Positions 1 to 9,418 are shown, counted from the first letter of the stretch. The stretch: DNA of 64,000 nucleotides from JAAXGI01 sp963579625 (GCA_963579625.1 CAUZHN010000001.1:35076-99075), one strand, 5' to 3'. The notes: generated from the sequence alone by a model not told the origin. Numbers and translations are program-made.

Positions 1-1
1 A

Positions 2-1855
2 CAGGCCGAACAGGGTGGTGGTGGTGGTGGTGGTGGTGGTGGTATGGCTGGGCAGTTCTCTGAGCGGCAGAAAGATATCATTACCGCCACCTTCAATGTA
101 GGTCGTGACTGGCGACTCATCGCTCCGGAATTGGTGGAGGAGGACATAGCGACGATCGCGCTCTCCCAGGAGAGCCTCCGGGACGAGGTGAACGCATTCC
201 TGGGCGAGCTCCAAATGCGACTGGCAAGAGCCCCTGAGGAAATGCGACAAGTCGCGGAAGAACTCCCCCTCGCGACTGCTGAGATGGAGTCAGCGCTGGT
301 TGAACTCGAGGACAGTGAGACGTCAAACGCCCTGCCTCCCGAGCAGCGTGCGCTCCAGCATCTTCTGAGGGCCGAGGCCGTGTTCCGGGAGATCCAGCTC
401 GCCCAACAGAGTCAGGGGGGCGGTGGTGGTGGTGCTAGCGGTTCGGAGATCAGAGAGGATCTTGCCGACTTTTTCGACCTTGAGATGGACCGCCTGCGCA
501 ATCAGTATGAGGAATTACAGCAGGGGGAGCGCCAGCAGATGGACCAACAACTGAATGAGGCGCTCGAGCGGCTGCGGGAACTTGCCCGGAGACAAGAGCA
601 GGAGCAGGAGCGGTTACAGCGAGTAGCGGAGCGACTCCCCCCGGGATCCGCTGGAGCCGGAGGAGAGAGCCAGAGACGGCTGGCCGAGGAAGCCGAGGAG
701 TTGGCCCGAGAGCTAGAGAGGCTATCCCGCGAGTACTCATCGCCCGAGTTGGCCGAAACGGCTCGAGAGTTGCAAGAAGCAGCGAACGCGATGCGTCAGT
801 CCGCAACTTCGAGGAACCAAGCCGGCGTGGGCCAGGCGAACGCCGCACAAGAAGCACTTGAGGACGCACGCCGGCTCATGGAACGTGACCAGGCCGGTCG
901 CCTGAATGGAGATGCGCAGGAGGCGGTGGCTGAGGCCCAGCGTGCATTGGAGCGGCAGAGAGAGATCGAAGAAGCCGTTCAAGACATGCCACAAGGTCTG
1001 GATGGTCGTGCCGAGGCATTGCCCCCAATCTTGGAACAGAAAGAGCAGCTGATCGACGAGCTCCAGAACCTGGAAGGGGACTTGAATCGTCTGGCTGATG
1101 GAGCGACAGACGACCCTCGGGCTGAACGAAGATTCAGAGAGGCGGCCTCTGCGATTCGAGATGGCCAACTACCCGACCGTGTCGATTTCTCCCGCGGTTT
1201 GGTTGCATCCTCACGGCCGGAGCAAGCGCAGGAGTTCGAGGCTCAGATCTCGGAACTCATGGAGGATATGAATGAGCAGGTGCAGGCGGCCGCTAGCTCC
1301 CTAGACCCGGATGCGCAGAACCGCGCCTCTGAGCTGGCCGAGCGGACCCGCGAGCTGGTTCGAGCCGCCGAATCAATGGAGGAGCGCGCTCGGCAGGCTA
1401 TGGAGGATCAGCAACAAGGGGGTCAACAGCAGGGCGGTCAGCAACAGGGTGGCGGCGATCAGATTGGAGGAAGCCGGCTTGGTGGTGGTCAGGGTGGCGG
1501 ATTCGATGATCGAGTGACCCGCCAACTCAGGAGAGAGGCTGGCGAGCGGCGGTTCCAGGCCGAGGAGCTTAGGGACCGACTCGCAGAAGCAGGTGTTCCG
1601 GCTGAAAGCTTAGAGGGACTCATCAACGTAGTAGACAGATTCCGGGACCTAGAAGCCCGTGGGATCTATGGAGATCCGCGAGCCCTCTCCGAGCTTCAGC
1701 GGGACCTGATTGAGAGCTTGAGAGAACTCGATTTTGATGTGCGCCGGCACTTCGCGGCCGAGAACCGAGAGGGTCCGATAGTTGCCGGCTCCGGAGATGT
1801 CCCCGAAGGATACCAAGATCTCGTCGAGGAGTACTTCCGGAGCCTGGCGAGATAG
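2..1855 (+). CDS. DUF4175-like coiled-coil protein, C-terminal part (5' end outside window)
   Basis: The frame is open from the first bases through a run of ten Gly codons into a long Gln/Glu/Arg-rich helical protein ending at TAG 1855, so the ATG at 44 is internal and the N-terminus lies outside the window. About 617 residues are visible. Most of it is heptad-like coiled coil (for example around the LQQGERQQMDQQLNEALERL stretch), broken by Gly-rich linkers near positions 415-440 and by a GGQQQGGQQQGGG tract near 1415-1460. A compact non-repetitive end follows (GVPAESLEGLINVVDRFRDL, then VPEGYQDLVEEYFRSLAR). The composition and the final YQDLVEEYFRSLA signature resemble the long periplasmic part of DUF4175 proteins, which carry N-terminal membrane helices in other species. 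The function of that family is unknown to me. Family assignment is moderate; the partial status is certain. Confidence 0.7.
   Translation, partial: QAEQGGGGGGGGGGMAGQFSERQKDIITATFNVGRDWRLIAPELVEEDIATIALSQESLRDEVNAFLGELQMRLARAPEEMRQVAEELPLATAEMESALVELEDSETSNALPPEQRALQHLLRAEAVFREIQLAQQSQGGGGGGASGSEIREDLADFFDLEMDRLRNQYEELQQGERQQMDQQLNEALERLRELARRQEQEQERLQRVAERLPPGSAGAGGESQRRLAEEAEELARELERLSREYSSPELAETARELQEAANAMRQSATSRNQAGVGQANAAQEALEDARRLMERDQAGRLNGDAQEAVAEAQRALERQREIEEAVQDMPQGLDGRAEALPPILEQKEQLIDELQNLEGDLNRLADGATDDPRAERRFREAASAIRDGQLPDRVDFSRGLVASSRPEQAQEFEAQISELMEDMNEQVQAAASSLDPDAQNRASELAERTRELVRAAESMEERARQAMEDQQQGGQQQGGQQQGGGDQIGGSRLGGGQGGGFDDRVTRQLRREAGERRFQAEELRDRLAEAGVPAESLEGLINVVDRFRDLEARGIYGDPRALSELQRDLIESLRELDFDVRRHFAAENREGPIVAGSGDVPEGYQDLVEEYFRSLAR
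14..43 (+). repeat. (GGT)10 trinucleotide run encoding poly-Gly
   Basis: Ten perfect GGT codons in frame with the DUF4175-like gene encode ten consecutive glycines. Such a run can change length by slippage without a frameshift and probably acts as a flexible linker. Confidence 0.95.
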
Positions 1856-2026
1856 CCCCCAGGCTCGAGTGGGACACCCGGCCCCAGCCGGAGCATACTC
1901 CGAGCGAAACATTAGGCCAGATGCATTCCGATGGTGCCTGGGGCGGAAGGTGAAATCTGAACTATATTCTGCGTTGTTTCAGGCGCCTTCCCTACGCCAA
2001 AGGTCCAATAGCTCGTGGAAGGTCAC

Positions 2027-3391
2027 ATGACTAAGAAGACCCAGCGATTCATCCGACGGATCCTGACCCTCGGTTTCCCCGTAGTGGCCTTGCTCGTATG
2101 CCCGTCGTTCTCGACGGCACACGAGATCCCAGCCGCTGTGACTGTGCAAACCTACATCCGAGCCGAAGGCAATGTCCTGAGAATGCTGATCAGGGTACCC
2201 CTCGGCTCCATGCGCGACATCCAGTTCCCCCTCAGGGGCCCCGGATACCTAAACATCGGAGAGGCAGACCCATTCCTACGGGATGGAGCTGTCCTTTGGC
2301 TCGTGGACTACCTCCAGCTCTTTGAGAACGACACACCGCTCAGGGATGTGGAGGTCATCGCAACCCGCGTTTCACTCCCCTCCGACCGGTCATTCTTATC
2401 CTTCGATGGCGCTCTTGCGCATATCCTGAGCCCGCCACTCCCCGAGACCACGGACATCGTGTGGCAACAGGCGATGATGGACGTGGTGCTTGATTACTCG
2501 ATCGAGTCGGACGAGTCACGGTTCTCGATCCTATCGGAGCTTGCGCACCTCGGCCTCACGACGGCCACCATTCTCCGATTCGATCTGCCAGGTAGCGAGG
2601 AACGGCTCTATCAGTTCACCGGAAATCCGGGTCTCGTCGAGCTGGACCCCCGATGGTACCAGGCCGCACTACAGTTCGTGAAGCTCGGCTTTTTCCATAT
2701 CCTGGATGGAATCGACCACCTTCTCTTCCTCCTTTGCCTGGTAATCCCCTTTCGAAGGATCGTCCCGCTAATCACACTCGTAACATCATTCACAATCGCC
2801 CACTCTATCACGCTCGGAGCGTCAGCATTCGGCTATGCTCCCTCCGCGCTGTGGTTCCCTGCGCTCGTTGAAACGCTCATTGCGCTCTCGATTGTCTTCA
2901 TGGCAGTCGAGAACATCATCGGAGCGAAGTTGCGGCGGCGGTGGCTGGTCGCATTCGGCTTCGGATTGGTCCATGGATTCGGATTCTCTTTTGCACTTCA
3001 GGAATCCCTGCAATTCGCGGGTGCTCACCTAGTCACATCGCTTCTCTCCTTCAACATGGGTGTCGAGCTGGGGCAGATCGGGGTACTCCTAGTAGCGGTG
3101 CCACTCGTTGGGCTGCTTTTCCGGCACTTAATGGCGGAACGGATGGGAATCATCCTTCTCTCCGCTATCATCGCTCATACGTCCTGGCACTGGATGGCGG
3201 ATCGCTGGGCGAACCTGCGGTTTTTCGCCTTTCAGTGGCCTAACTTGGACATTGTCTTCCTCCTCGGAGTAACCCGATGGGCAATGGCAATTTTAGCTCT
3301 CGTGGGGCTGGCATGGATCATGGGAGGAATCTTCGGTAAGATCGAGGAGATCCAAGAGGGGTCTGGCTCCAAGACCCGGGCCGAGCTGTAG
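2027..3391 (+). CDS. HupE/UreJ-type membrane protein with exported N-terminal domain
   Basis: 454 residues from ATG 2027, which has GGAAGG four bases upstream; an in-frame GTG at 2015 is a poorer start. Residues about 10-32 form a signal peptide (ILTLGFPVVALLVCPSFSTA). A soluble, probably periplasmic, region of about 170 residues follows, then a C-terminal half with six or more membrane helices. The signature GIDHLLFLLCLVIPF followed by FTIAHSITL, a later FGLVHGFGFSFAL and histidines in IIAHTSWHWM are typical of the HupE/UreJ_2 family, proposed to handle metals such as nickel. No urease or hydrogenase genes are nearby, so the substrate is unknown. It stands alone, with 171 bp before and 169 bp after it. 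Confidence 0.85.
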   Translation: MTKKTQRFIRRILTLGFPVVALLVCPSFSTAHEIPAAVTVQTYIRAEGNVLRMLIRVPLGSMRDIQFPLRGPGYLNIGEADPFLRDGAVLWLVDYLQLFENDTPLRDVEVIATRVSLPSDRSFLSFDGALAHILSPPLPETTDIVWQQAMMDVVLDYSIESDESRFSILSELAHLGLTTATILRFDLPGSEERLYQFTGNPGLVELDPRWYQAALQFVKLGFFHILDGIDHLLFLLCLVIPFRRIVPLITLVTSFTIAHSITLGASAFGYAPSALWFPALVETLIALSIVFMAVENIIGAKLRRRWLVAFGFGLVHGFGFSFALQESLQFAGAHLVTSLLSFNMGVELGQIGVLLVAVPLVGLLFRHLMAERMGIILLSAIIAHTSWHWMADRWANLRFFAFQWPNLDIVFLLGVTRWAMAILALVGLAWIMGGIFGKIEEIQEGSGSKTRAEL

Positions 3392-3560
3392 CTGATCGCC
3401 GATCGTCACTCGAGCAGAAATCATCGTCTGGAGCATCGAGGTAGTCTTTCTAGACGGATTCCGAACAGTAGCATACTATTCGCAGACCTGAGGACCATGG
3501 CGAAGGCCACGCACGAATGAGCTGCATTGGGCCCGAGATGAATCATGACTGGGGGGAGCA

Positions 3561-4310
3561 TTGAGCAGGACAGACAAATGTCGGGTTACCCGGAGAGGGT
3601 TCCTTCAGAGCACCGGGATGGCAGCGTATGGGCTCGCAATCGGACGGCTGCCCACTCTATCTCAGGTGACCACAGACCACCTAAGTCAGTCGCTTCGGAT
3701 CGGCATCATCGGCTCGGGGCAAATGGGAGGCGCAGTTGGTCTAAAATGGGCGCAGGCCGGTCACCAGATCTTCTTCTCATCCCGGAACCCAGATCGGCTA
3801 GCCGACCTTGTCGCGGAAGCAGGCCCCAACGCACAAGCGGGGCTTCCGAATGCTGCGGCCAGGTTCGGTGAAGTTGTTCTAATAGCGGTGCCCTACGGGG
3901 CGCTACCGCAGGTCGGCCGTGACTATGGGACGCTAATGCAGGGAAAAGTCGTAATCGACCTAGGGAATCCGCGTGAAGACCGAGACGGTCCAATGGCCGC
4001 TGACGCCATTGCCAGGGGAACCGGAGTCACCTCGGCTGAGTACTTGCCTGGAGTACGGCTGGTGCGTGCGCTGAGCGCTATCAGTTTTACGCAGGTGCGG
4101 GACGGACCTCGAACCCCCGAGCGAATTGGAGTGCCAATCGCGGGAGATGACACGGCGGCCGTCGAGATAGCGACGCGGCTCGTCGAAGACGCTGGATTCG
4201 ACCCTGTGCTCGTAGGATCACTTGCCCGGGCTCGCGAATTCGATCGTGGAACTGAGGTTTACGTGCGCGGGATGTCGGGCGCTGAAATCCGTACCGCTCT
4301 GAACCTCTAA
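3561..4310 (+). CDS. Tat-exported NADPH-dependent F420-reductase-like oxidoreductase
   Basis: 249 residues from TTG 3561 with a purine-rich GGGGGGAG just upstream; no in-frame ATG precedes the leader. The N-terminus carries a twin-arginine motif (TRRGFLQ) and a weakly hydrophobic stretch. A Rossmann dinucleotide fold follows, beginning GIIGSGQMGGAVG, with FFSSRNPDRLADL (the SRNP basic patch suits NADP), VLIAVPYGALPQV and VVIDLGNPREDRDG. This is the NADP_oxidored/F420-dependent NADP reductase superfamily. Export of such an enzyme is unusual because NADP is cytoplasmic; it may act as a periplasmic protein with a bound cofactor, or the arginine pair may be a leftover. Substrate unknown. The fold is confident; the Tat leader is likely. 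Confidence 0.75.
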   Translation: MSRTDKCRVTRRGFLQSTGMAAYGLAIGRLPTLSQVTTDHLSQSLRIGIIGSGQMGGAVGLKWAQAGHQIFFSSRNPDRLADLVAEAGPNAQAGLPNAAARFGEVVLIAVPYGALPQVGRDYGTLMQGKVVIDLGNPREDRDGPMAADAIARGTGVTSAEYLPGVRLVRALSAISFTQVRDGPRTPERIGVPIAGDDTAAVEIATRLVEDAGFDPVLVGSLARAREFDRGTEVYVRGMSGAEIRTALNL

Positions 4311-4370
4311 CACACGATCCTGATCGTGAATGGTGCTTCTCCTTCTCTTGGAATCTTGGATTGTTGCTTG

Positions 4371-4399
4371 TTGCAGTAACCTTTGGACATCTGTACACT
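4371..4399 (+). promoter_or_regulatory. Putative sigma70-type promoter
   Basis: TTGCAG (4371-4376) and TACACT (4394-4399) are separated by exactly 17 bp. The predicted start near 4406 gives a leader of about 70 nt for the secreted protein gene starting at 4475. Identified by eye from consensus similarity only. Confidence 0.45.
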
Positions 4400-4474
4400 A
4401 GAGCCATGCGGTCCGCCCACGTAATCTTTCCAGACCGTGCTCTCTCGTCTCCCATTTTTCAGTCGGGAACTATC

Positions 4475-5620
4475 ATGTTCAAGTCTTCACTCCGTGTTCT
4501 GGTATCCACCTTAGTTCTTCTCGGCACCCTAGGGTCGACAGAGCTGGCAGCTCAGTCTTATGGGGATGTGCTTTCGGGCGAGTTCCCGGCGCTCAGGGCG
4601 CTGTTCAACGCCTTCGATGTCACACACGGAGCTCTATACGAACACCTCGTGACGATTGGTGAGTCTAGCGGCTCGGAGGAAGCTCAGGACCAGCTACGCG
4701 AGGTGCTCACAACGCAGACGAACATGACGATGCTGGATATGATGCAGATGAGTGTTGGCGGGGACATGACAGGGATGACCATGGGTCCGTTCGGGCCGCT
4801 TGAGACCGGAGTGTTAACGGAGCTGACCGAGCTGGTCCGAGCCGAACACTCGGCGGCAGATGCCGATGATGCATTTTCTAACAACGGCGCGCTCACTCCG
4901 GGGGCGACCTTAGTGTTGCAGCGTGGAAGGGAGTTCGAGGCACAGATCTTTGACATATACTCGAATGCTGGAATTTCCGATAAGTTTCGTGCCATCAACT
5001 CCGCGGTAGACGAGTACCTCAGCGATTCGGGGCGCTCCGTTCCAGCCCAACCGAAATCGCCTACGCTCTTGTACGGCCACCCCTTTGCTTCAGCCTTCAA
5101 GACCGGGTTCCCGAGGTTGAGCGGGCTGCTCTGGGCCTCTCAATGGCTTCGGCTCGCCTCGCTCGAGCCACTCATGGTAGGTGTCAGCAGAGACGCAACT
5201 GAGGATGGAGTCACCACCACGATCAACCGGTTCCAAGGCAAGCTCGAGGGGATCCAAGGGATGTCAATGCTTCCGACCGAAATCCCGATGGTGCCAGCCA
5301 TTTCCCCACTGCTCCTCAACCGACACCCGGAAGCCGCTGCTATCATTGACAACTTGAACGTGCTTGAAACGGTGATCGCGGACCTCCTCGTGCATCCCGA
5401 TGTCCAGGATCATAATGCCTCGATTGACGCGATCATTTATGAGTTCACGAACGGTCAGTCAAACATTGCCACGGCAAGCGACTATCTTCTCTCCGCGCTA
5501 CGGACTGGAATCTTCGCCCAGGGTGGGCCGGCCCTCGGAACGCTGGCAAGGTCCGAGAGGAACCGCTCGAGGATGGAGATGGAAATGCCGGGCCACGTGA
5601 GTTTGCCCGGAATGAACTAG
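4475..5620 (+). CDS. Secreted protein of unknown function
   Basis: I do not recognise a family. The chosen ATG 4475 gives 381 residues beginning with a signal peptide (positively charged MFKSSLR, hydrophobic VLVSTLVLLGTLG, likely cleavage after ELAA). The longer frame from 4361 would bury the signal peptide. The mature protein is mostly helical and acidic. A methionine-rich stretch (residues about 85-105, MTMLDMMQMSVGG then DMTGMTMGP) could bind metal or fit a hydrophobic surface. No membrane helix after the leader. It is convergent with the GMC oxidoreductase gene, 83 bp away. A promoter-like sequence sits at 4371-4399. Confidence 0.75.
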   Translation: MFKSSLRVLVSTLVLLGTLGSTELAAQSYGDVLSGEFPALRALFNAFDVTHGALYEHLVTIGESSGSEEAQDQLREVLTTQTNMTMLDMMQMSVGGDMTGMTMGPFGPLETGVLTELTELVRAEHSAADADDAFSNNGALTPGATLVLQRGREFEAQIFDIYSNAGISDKFRAINSAVDEYLSDSGRSVPAQPKSPTLLYGHPFASAFKTGFPRLSGLLWASQWLRLASLEPLMVGVSRDATEDGVTTTINRFQGKLEGIQGMSMLPTEIPMVPAISPLLLNRHPEAAAIIDNLNVLETVIADLLVHPDVQDHNASIDAIIYEFTNGQSNIATASDYLLSALRTGIFAQGGPALGTLARSERNRSRMEMEMPGHVSLPGMN

Positions 5621-5703
5621 CCACACGCTCTGCACTGGCAGTAGGCCCAGTCGGGTATTCCTCCCATGGGTCCACGCACCAAGTCTCCGGGCTGGGAACT
5701 AAC

Positions 5704-7410
5704 TTAACCGGCGATGTCACTCCAGTTGTCGGCCAAGTGTTGAGCGGTACGCCACGAGAGGGCCTGGACGGTAAGGGTCGGGTTTCGGGAACCACTCGTC
5801 CCCATGACCGAAGCTCCAAGGATCCCTAGATTCCCTGCCTCATGCGAGAAACCCCAGCGATCGACCACATTCGTCTCCAGGTCGTCCCCCATCCGCGTCC
5901 CCCCATACGCGTGCGTGGACACGCCCATAGTACTCCCTAGATTCCCCCGATTGACTTCGATGGCCCCGGCTTCGCGGTACCATGATTCCATCTTGTCTTG
6001 CAAAAACTTGCCGATCCTCAGCTCGTTACTCCCCAACGCAGCCGTGATTCGGATTACCGGAAATCCGAGCGAATCGGTCACGGTAGGATCGAGATCCAAA
6101 TAATTGTTCTCGTAGGGGAGTGTCGTTTTTTGGAGATAGGCCCCATTCGAACGATCCGCATTGTCCCGAATGAACTTCTTCCACTGAGTGCCCCAGCCGG
6201 GGGCCCGACCGTATGTATTCATACTGGCCGCCCCGATTGGCCGTCGATCCGAATAGACCCACATGTTCCCACCACCGATAAAATTCAGATCGGAATGATC
6301 AAAGTTGTCGTCGGCCCATTCGTCAACGGCCACCCCCTGCGCGGGGAGCCCGTACCACGAGTTCAGGCTGTAGGGAAAGAGCGCCGACACGCTGGCACCC
6401 TGGTAATGACTGAAGTAATGGCGTCCCACCTGCCCCTGGTTGTTCGACAGGCCATCGGGATAGGCTAGAGACTTGGACAGAAGCAGCATCCTGACGTTCT
6501 CGTACGTGTAACCAGCGAGGAGAACGACTTTCGCAGGCTGAAAATACTCATCCTGGCCGACACGGTAGTTGACTCCGGTTACCCTCCCCTCCCTATCGAC
6601 CTCGACTTTGGTTACGTGAGCACTCGTGATCACCTTCAGATTTCCGGTTTCCAGGGCCTTTGGAATCGTGGTGACGCAGGTTGCGCTCTTCGCATCAACG
6701 TGGCAGCCACCCCTGCTGCAATGTCCATGGTAGACGCAGCCCGAGCGGCCTTCATATAGTTCGGTGTTGATCGCGGCGGGACCTGGAAAGGGGGTCCAAC
6801 CCAGCAAGCGGGCCCTATCCGCCATCCGCTCGAGGAAGGCAGTCCAACGTAGCGGTGGCATGGGGTATTCGCGCTCCCGAGGCCCCTCGAACGGGTTTCC
6901 GCGTGGGTCGATGTTACCCCGGATGTTCCCGGCCTGTCCCGACACACCCACCTCTCGCTCTACGACATCGTAGTAGGGCTCCAGTTCATCGTAACCGAAG
7001 GGCCAATCTGCCACGGTCGAGCCAGAGGGGATCCTAGACGCACCGTAACGCCGCTTGGTCTCACTTACGACCCGAAAGTCCCATGGATTCAAACGCCAAC
7101 TCTGGGCCCAGTAGTGGATCGAAGTGCCCCCCACGGCGTTCATCATCGGATGTGAACCCACCTGGGTCGCTGTCTGCGACTCGTTGTTACGCACGGTGGG
7201 ACGCTCCTGCTGCGTCTTCTTAACCAGGAAAGGCCAAAGCCGGACATTGTTCCGGATCTCGTCAGGCACGAAGTCCCGGCGATCAAGCCACGTGCCCGCC
7301 TCCAGACCCACGACCTTGAGGCCCGCCCGGGCCAGTGGCAGAGCAGCGACACCTCCCGCGGCCCCCAGACCCACAACTACGACGTCGGCCTCTTTAAGTT
7401 TTCTTGGCAT
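5704..7410 (-). CDS. GMC-family FAD-dependent oxidoreductase (sugar/alcohol dehydrogenase)
   Basis: 568 residues. The FAD-binding motif GLGAAGG lies at residues 14-20, followed by LEAG around residue 37. GGTSIHYWAQSWRLNPWDF matches the second GMC signature region. The C-terminus has the family histidine in STHAYGGTRMG (His500) and asparagine in NPTLTVQAL (Asn543), so the active site looks intact. The cysteine cluster CVYHGHCSRGGCHVDAKS near residue 225 is typical of the bacterial gluconate/sorbitol dehydrogenase branch. It lies 61 bp downstream of the Tat-tagged subunit-3 gene. In this family the Tat partner typically carries the flavoprotein to the periplasm and electrons pass to a cytochrome or quinone. 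No cytochrome gene is adjacent. Substrate unknown. Confidence 0.92.
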   Translation of the reverse strand: MPRKLKEADVVVVGLGAAGGVAALPLARAGLKVVGLEAGTWLDRRDFVPDEIRNNVRLWPFLVKKTQQERPTVRNNESQTATQVGSHPMMNAVGGTSIHYWAQSWRLNPWDFRVVSETKRRYGASRIPSGSTVADWPFGYDELEPYYDVVEREVGVSGQAGNIRGNIDPRGNPFEGPREREYPMPPLRWTAFLERMADRARLLGWTPFPGPAAINTELYEGRSGCVYHGHCSRGGCHVDAKSATCVTTIPKALETGNLKVITSAHVTKVEVDREGRVTGVNYRVGQDEYFQPAKVVLLAGYTYENVRMLLLSKSLAYPDGLSNNQGQVGRHYFSHYQGASVSALFPYSLNSWYGLPAQGVAVDEWADDNFDHSDLNFIGGGNMWVYSDRRPIGAASMNTYGRAPGWGTQWKKFIRDNADRSNGAYLQKTTLPYENNYLDLDPTVTDSLGFPVIRITAALGSNELRIGKFLQDKMESWYREAGAIEVNRGNLGSTMGVSTHAYGGTRMGDDLETNVVDRWGFSHEAGNLGILGASVMGTSGSRNPTLTVQALSWRTAQHLADNWSDIAG

Positions 7411-7471
7411 CGTTTCCCCTTTTCAACCGGCCTACCTTTCTGGAGCTCATCAGTCATAGCCCCCGACGAGC

Positions 7472-8155
7472 TTACTCGTATACAGACCTCCGAAGAGACT
7501 GGAGCGCTCCCGATTCCAGCAACTTCTGGTCCTCCACGCTCACAGCCATTCTGGGTCCCGGATAGTCGATGAGATCCCAGCCGATAAAGTCGCGGTTCCC
7601 TCCGTAGTACGGATCTCCGAAGGTAGCCTGCCACGTGTGTGCTCTCACTAGGTTGAAGAAGGCCGCGGAGCTGCCCAGGAACCCAGCCCCCGAGCCTGTA
7701 GCTCCTCCCGTCTGCACATCGAATAACACTGAGTCCTGATCGGTGTGATCGAGATCAATGAATCGGGCACCTCGGGAGTACTGGGCGTATCGATCGAGGG
7801 CCAGAAGTCCTGCCCGGTAGATCTCGCGGGAGGCGGCAAGCGCACCGCCGAGCTCGCGGTCGATATACCCGAAAGCCCCGGCCTCTTGGGCGCCCGGTCC
7901 GTACTCATCGTCCGGTATTAGTCTTCCGATCATCGCGTTGAGAATTTCGGCCTCTTCGACGGTCAGATTCATTGTGAGTCCACTTCTTACCGCCCCACTA
8001 GCCGCAGGAGTCGGAGTCTCATCTGGGAGGACCTCCCCTTCTCCCTCTGCGAGTCCGTGAAGCGAGCCGGGGAGGATCGCTGCTGCCCCAGCCAAACCGG
8101 CACTTCGGAGCAGATCTCTTCGAGAGATCCTTCGTGGAGACTGATCATCGGTCAT
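7472..8155 (-). CDS. Gluconate 2-dehydrogenase subunit 3 family protein (Tat-exported)
   Basis: 227 residues with a twin-arginine leader (ISRRDLLRSAGLAGAAAILP, residues 10-29). The body contains LTVEEAEILNAMIGRLIPDD and later FFNLVRAHTWQATFGDPYYGGNRDFIGWD split over residues about 160-195, the pattern of the gluconate_2-dh3 family. In characterised membrane dehydrogenases this small subunit accompanies the flavoprotein and supplies its export signal. Immediately upstream of the GMC gene on the same strand, so the two form a two-gene operon. Confidence 0.9.
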   Translation of the reverse strand: MTDDQSPRRISRRDLLRSAGLAGAAAILPGSLHGLAEGEGEVLPDETPTPAASGAVRSGLTMNLTVEEAEILNAMIGRLIPDDEYGPGAQEAGAFGYIDRELGGALAASREIYRAGLLALDRYAQYSRGARFIDLDHTDQDSVLFDVQTGGATGSGAGFLGSSAAFFNLVRAHTWQATFGDPYYGGNRDFIGWDLIDYPGPRMAVSVEDQKLLESGALQSLRRSVYE

Positions 8156-8227
8156 ATCTGAACTCCTGTTGATTTCGGCATGCAGGCCGGAATCCCTCTA
8201 AGCCGACATTCCTCCGGAAGGAGGGTT

Positions 8228-8845
8228 CTAGAGGAATTCATTGTCCCGAACGCGGGGCCGACCGCTGGGCTCGGGCATTTGGATGCGCTCGTAGAGGGGC
8301 ACGAGGTCGCCCTGTCCGATGACATGCCCCTCAATAGCTTCAAGGAGCTCTTCCCGATCCAGGTCGGGAGGAAGATTGAGCTCCTCATCAAGCGCATACA
8401 CCACAAAGTGATAGTGGTGGAGGTTTCCCGCAGGAGGTGCCGGGCCTCGGTACATGGACAGGCCCCACCCGTTGTTTCCCTGGACGGCCCCTGTGACCTG
8501 CGGGGGCATCGGCACCCCGGCATCGAAGGGGATTCCTTCGGGCAGTCCTCTCGCAGTGCCTGGAATGTTGTAGATGATCCAGTGGACCCAAGGGGGCGGA
8601 TTCCCCGCGCCATGATCCTGGCAGATCACAGCGATCTGCCGGGTGCCCTCCGGCAAATTGTCCCAGGTGAGCGGGGGAGAAAGGTTCCTCCCATCCGGAG
8701 CATAGTCCCGGGGCATCATCTGCCCGGTCTGCATGGTCGGGCTTTGCACAATGATCGGCTCTGGGGATTGAGCCTGCACCCCAGGAGCGACTGCCCCCGC
8801 AAAGAGGATTGCTGCCAACAGGCTAGCACCTATAAGCCTCATCAT
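8228..8845 (-). CDS. Secreted YbhB/YbcL-type PEBP (Raf-kinase-inhibitor-like) protein
   Basis: Start set at ATG 8845, preceded by AAGGAAAG at good spacing; a longer frame to 8932 adds 29 unlikely residues. 205 residues with a signal peptide (MRLIGASLLAAILFAGAVAP, cleavage near VQA). The PEBP ligand-pocket landmarks are present: APDGRNLSPPLTWDNLPEGT, then DHGAGNPPPWVHWIIYNIPG, then YRGPAPPAGNLHHYHFVVYALD. Bacterial members are small ligand-binding proteins without a settled role. Divergent from the cupin gene. Confidence 0.88.
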   Translation of the reverse strand: MMRLIGASLLAAILFAGAVAPGVQAQSPEPIIVQSPTMQTGQMMPRDYAPDGRNLSPPLTWDNLPEGTRQIAVICQDHGAGNPPPWVHWIIYNIPGTARGLPEGIPFDAGVPMPPQVTGAVQGNNGWGLSMYRGPAPPAGNLHHYHFVVYALDEELNLPPDLDREELLEAIEGHVIGQGDLVPLYERIQMPEPSGRPRVRDNEFL

Positions 8846-8980
8846 CGAAACTTTCCTTGCAACTGGTACAATCACGTGCTCCTCCCTCGACTCGTTCGAA
8901 CATATTGGCCAGGGTTTCTTGGGGTCAAGCAAGCGCGATGCTTACCCCAGGCATTCCGAAGACGAAGCCGAACCACTACC

Positions 8981-9418
8981 ATGGAGAAAGCCTCTCTACG
9001 GAGACGCCCCTCGCATATGGATCATACAGACCTCATAACCCCGCCCGCCATGTCTGCCACCGTGCGCCACACCGCCGACATTCCTGTCGAGCCCGTCGCG
9101 GCTGGAACAGCGACTTCTCGCAGAGTGCTCACCAAGCCCGGGGACGGGTCAGGATTCCACATGCGCCAGTTCGCGATCCGACCGGGCGGGGGAATGCCTC
9201 GGCATCGGAATCTCATAGAGCATCAACAATTTGTACTGAGTGGGGATGCGACAGTCGGAATCGGGGGCCAGATCCATCACGTTCACGCTGGAGACGTCGT
9301 TCACATCCCTGGAGGAACTCCCCACTGGTATCGGACAGAGGGCGATGAACCCTTCGAGTTCCTATGCGTCGTACCGGATTCGGAGGATAGCATCGAGTTC
9401 TTGCCCAATGACGAGTGA
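8981..9418 (+). CDS. Small cupin-domain protein
   Basis: 145 residues from ATG 8981; in-frame ATGs at 9017 and 9050 are equally possible because none has a clear ribosome site. A single cupin fold: PGGGMPRHRNLIEHQQFVL holds the first metal motif (H..., E replaced in part by IEHQQ) and HVHAGDVVHIPGGTPHWYR the second. Such proteins bind a divalent metal and act as sensors, isomerases or dioxygenases; the sequence alone does not say which. Divergently transcribed from the PEBP gene. Confidence 0.82.
   Translation: MEKASLRRRPSHMDHTDLITPPAMSATVRHTADIPVEPVAAGTATSRRVLTKPGDGSGFHMRQFAIRPGGGMPRHRNLIEHQQFVLSGDATVGIGGQIHHVHAGDVVHIPGGTPHWYRTEGDEPFEFLCVVPDSEDSIEFLPNDE

Noticed and set aside
1930..1970. 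TATATT as -10 box before the HupE-like gene
   Set aside because: No -35-like hexamer at 16-18 bp upstream.
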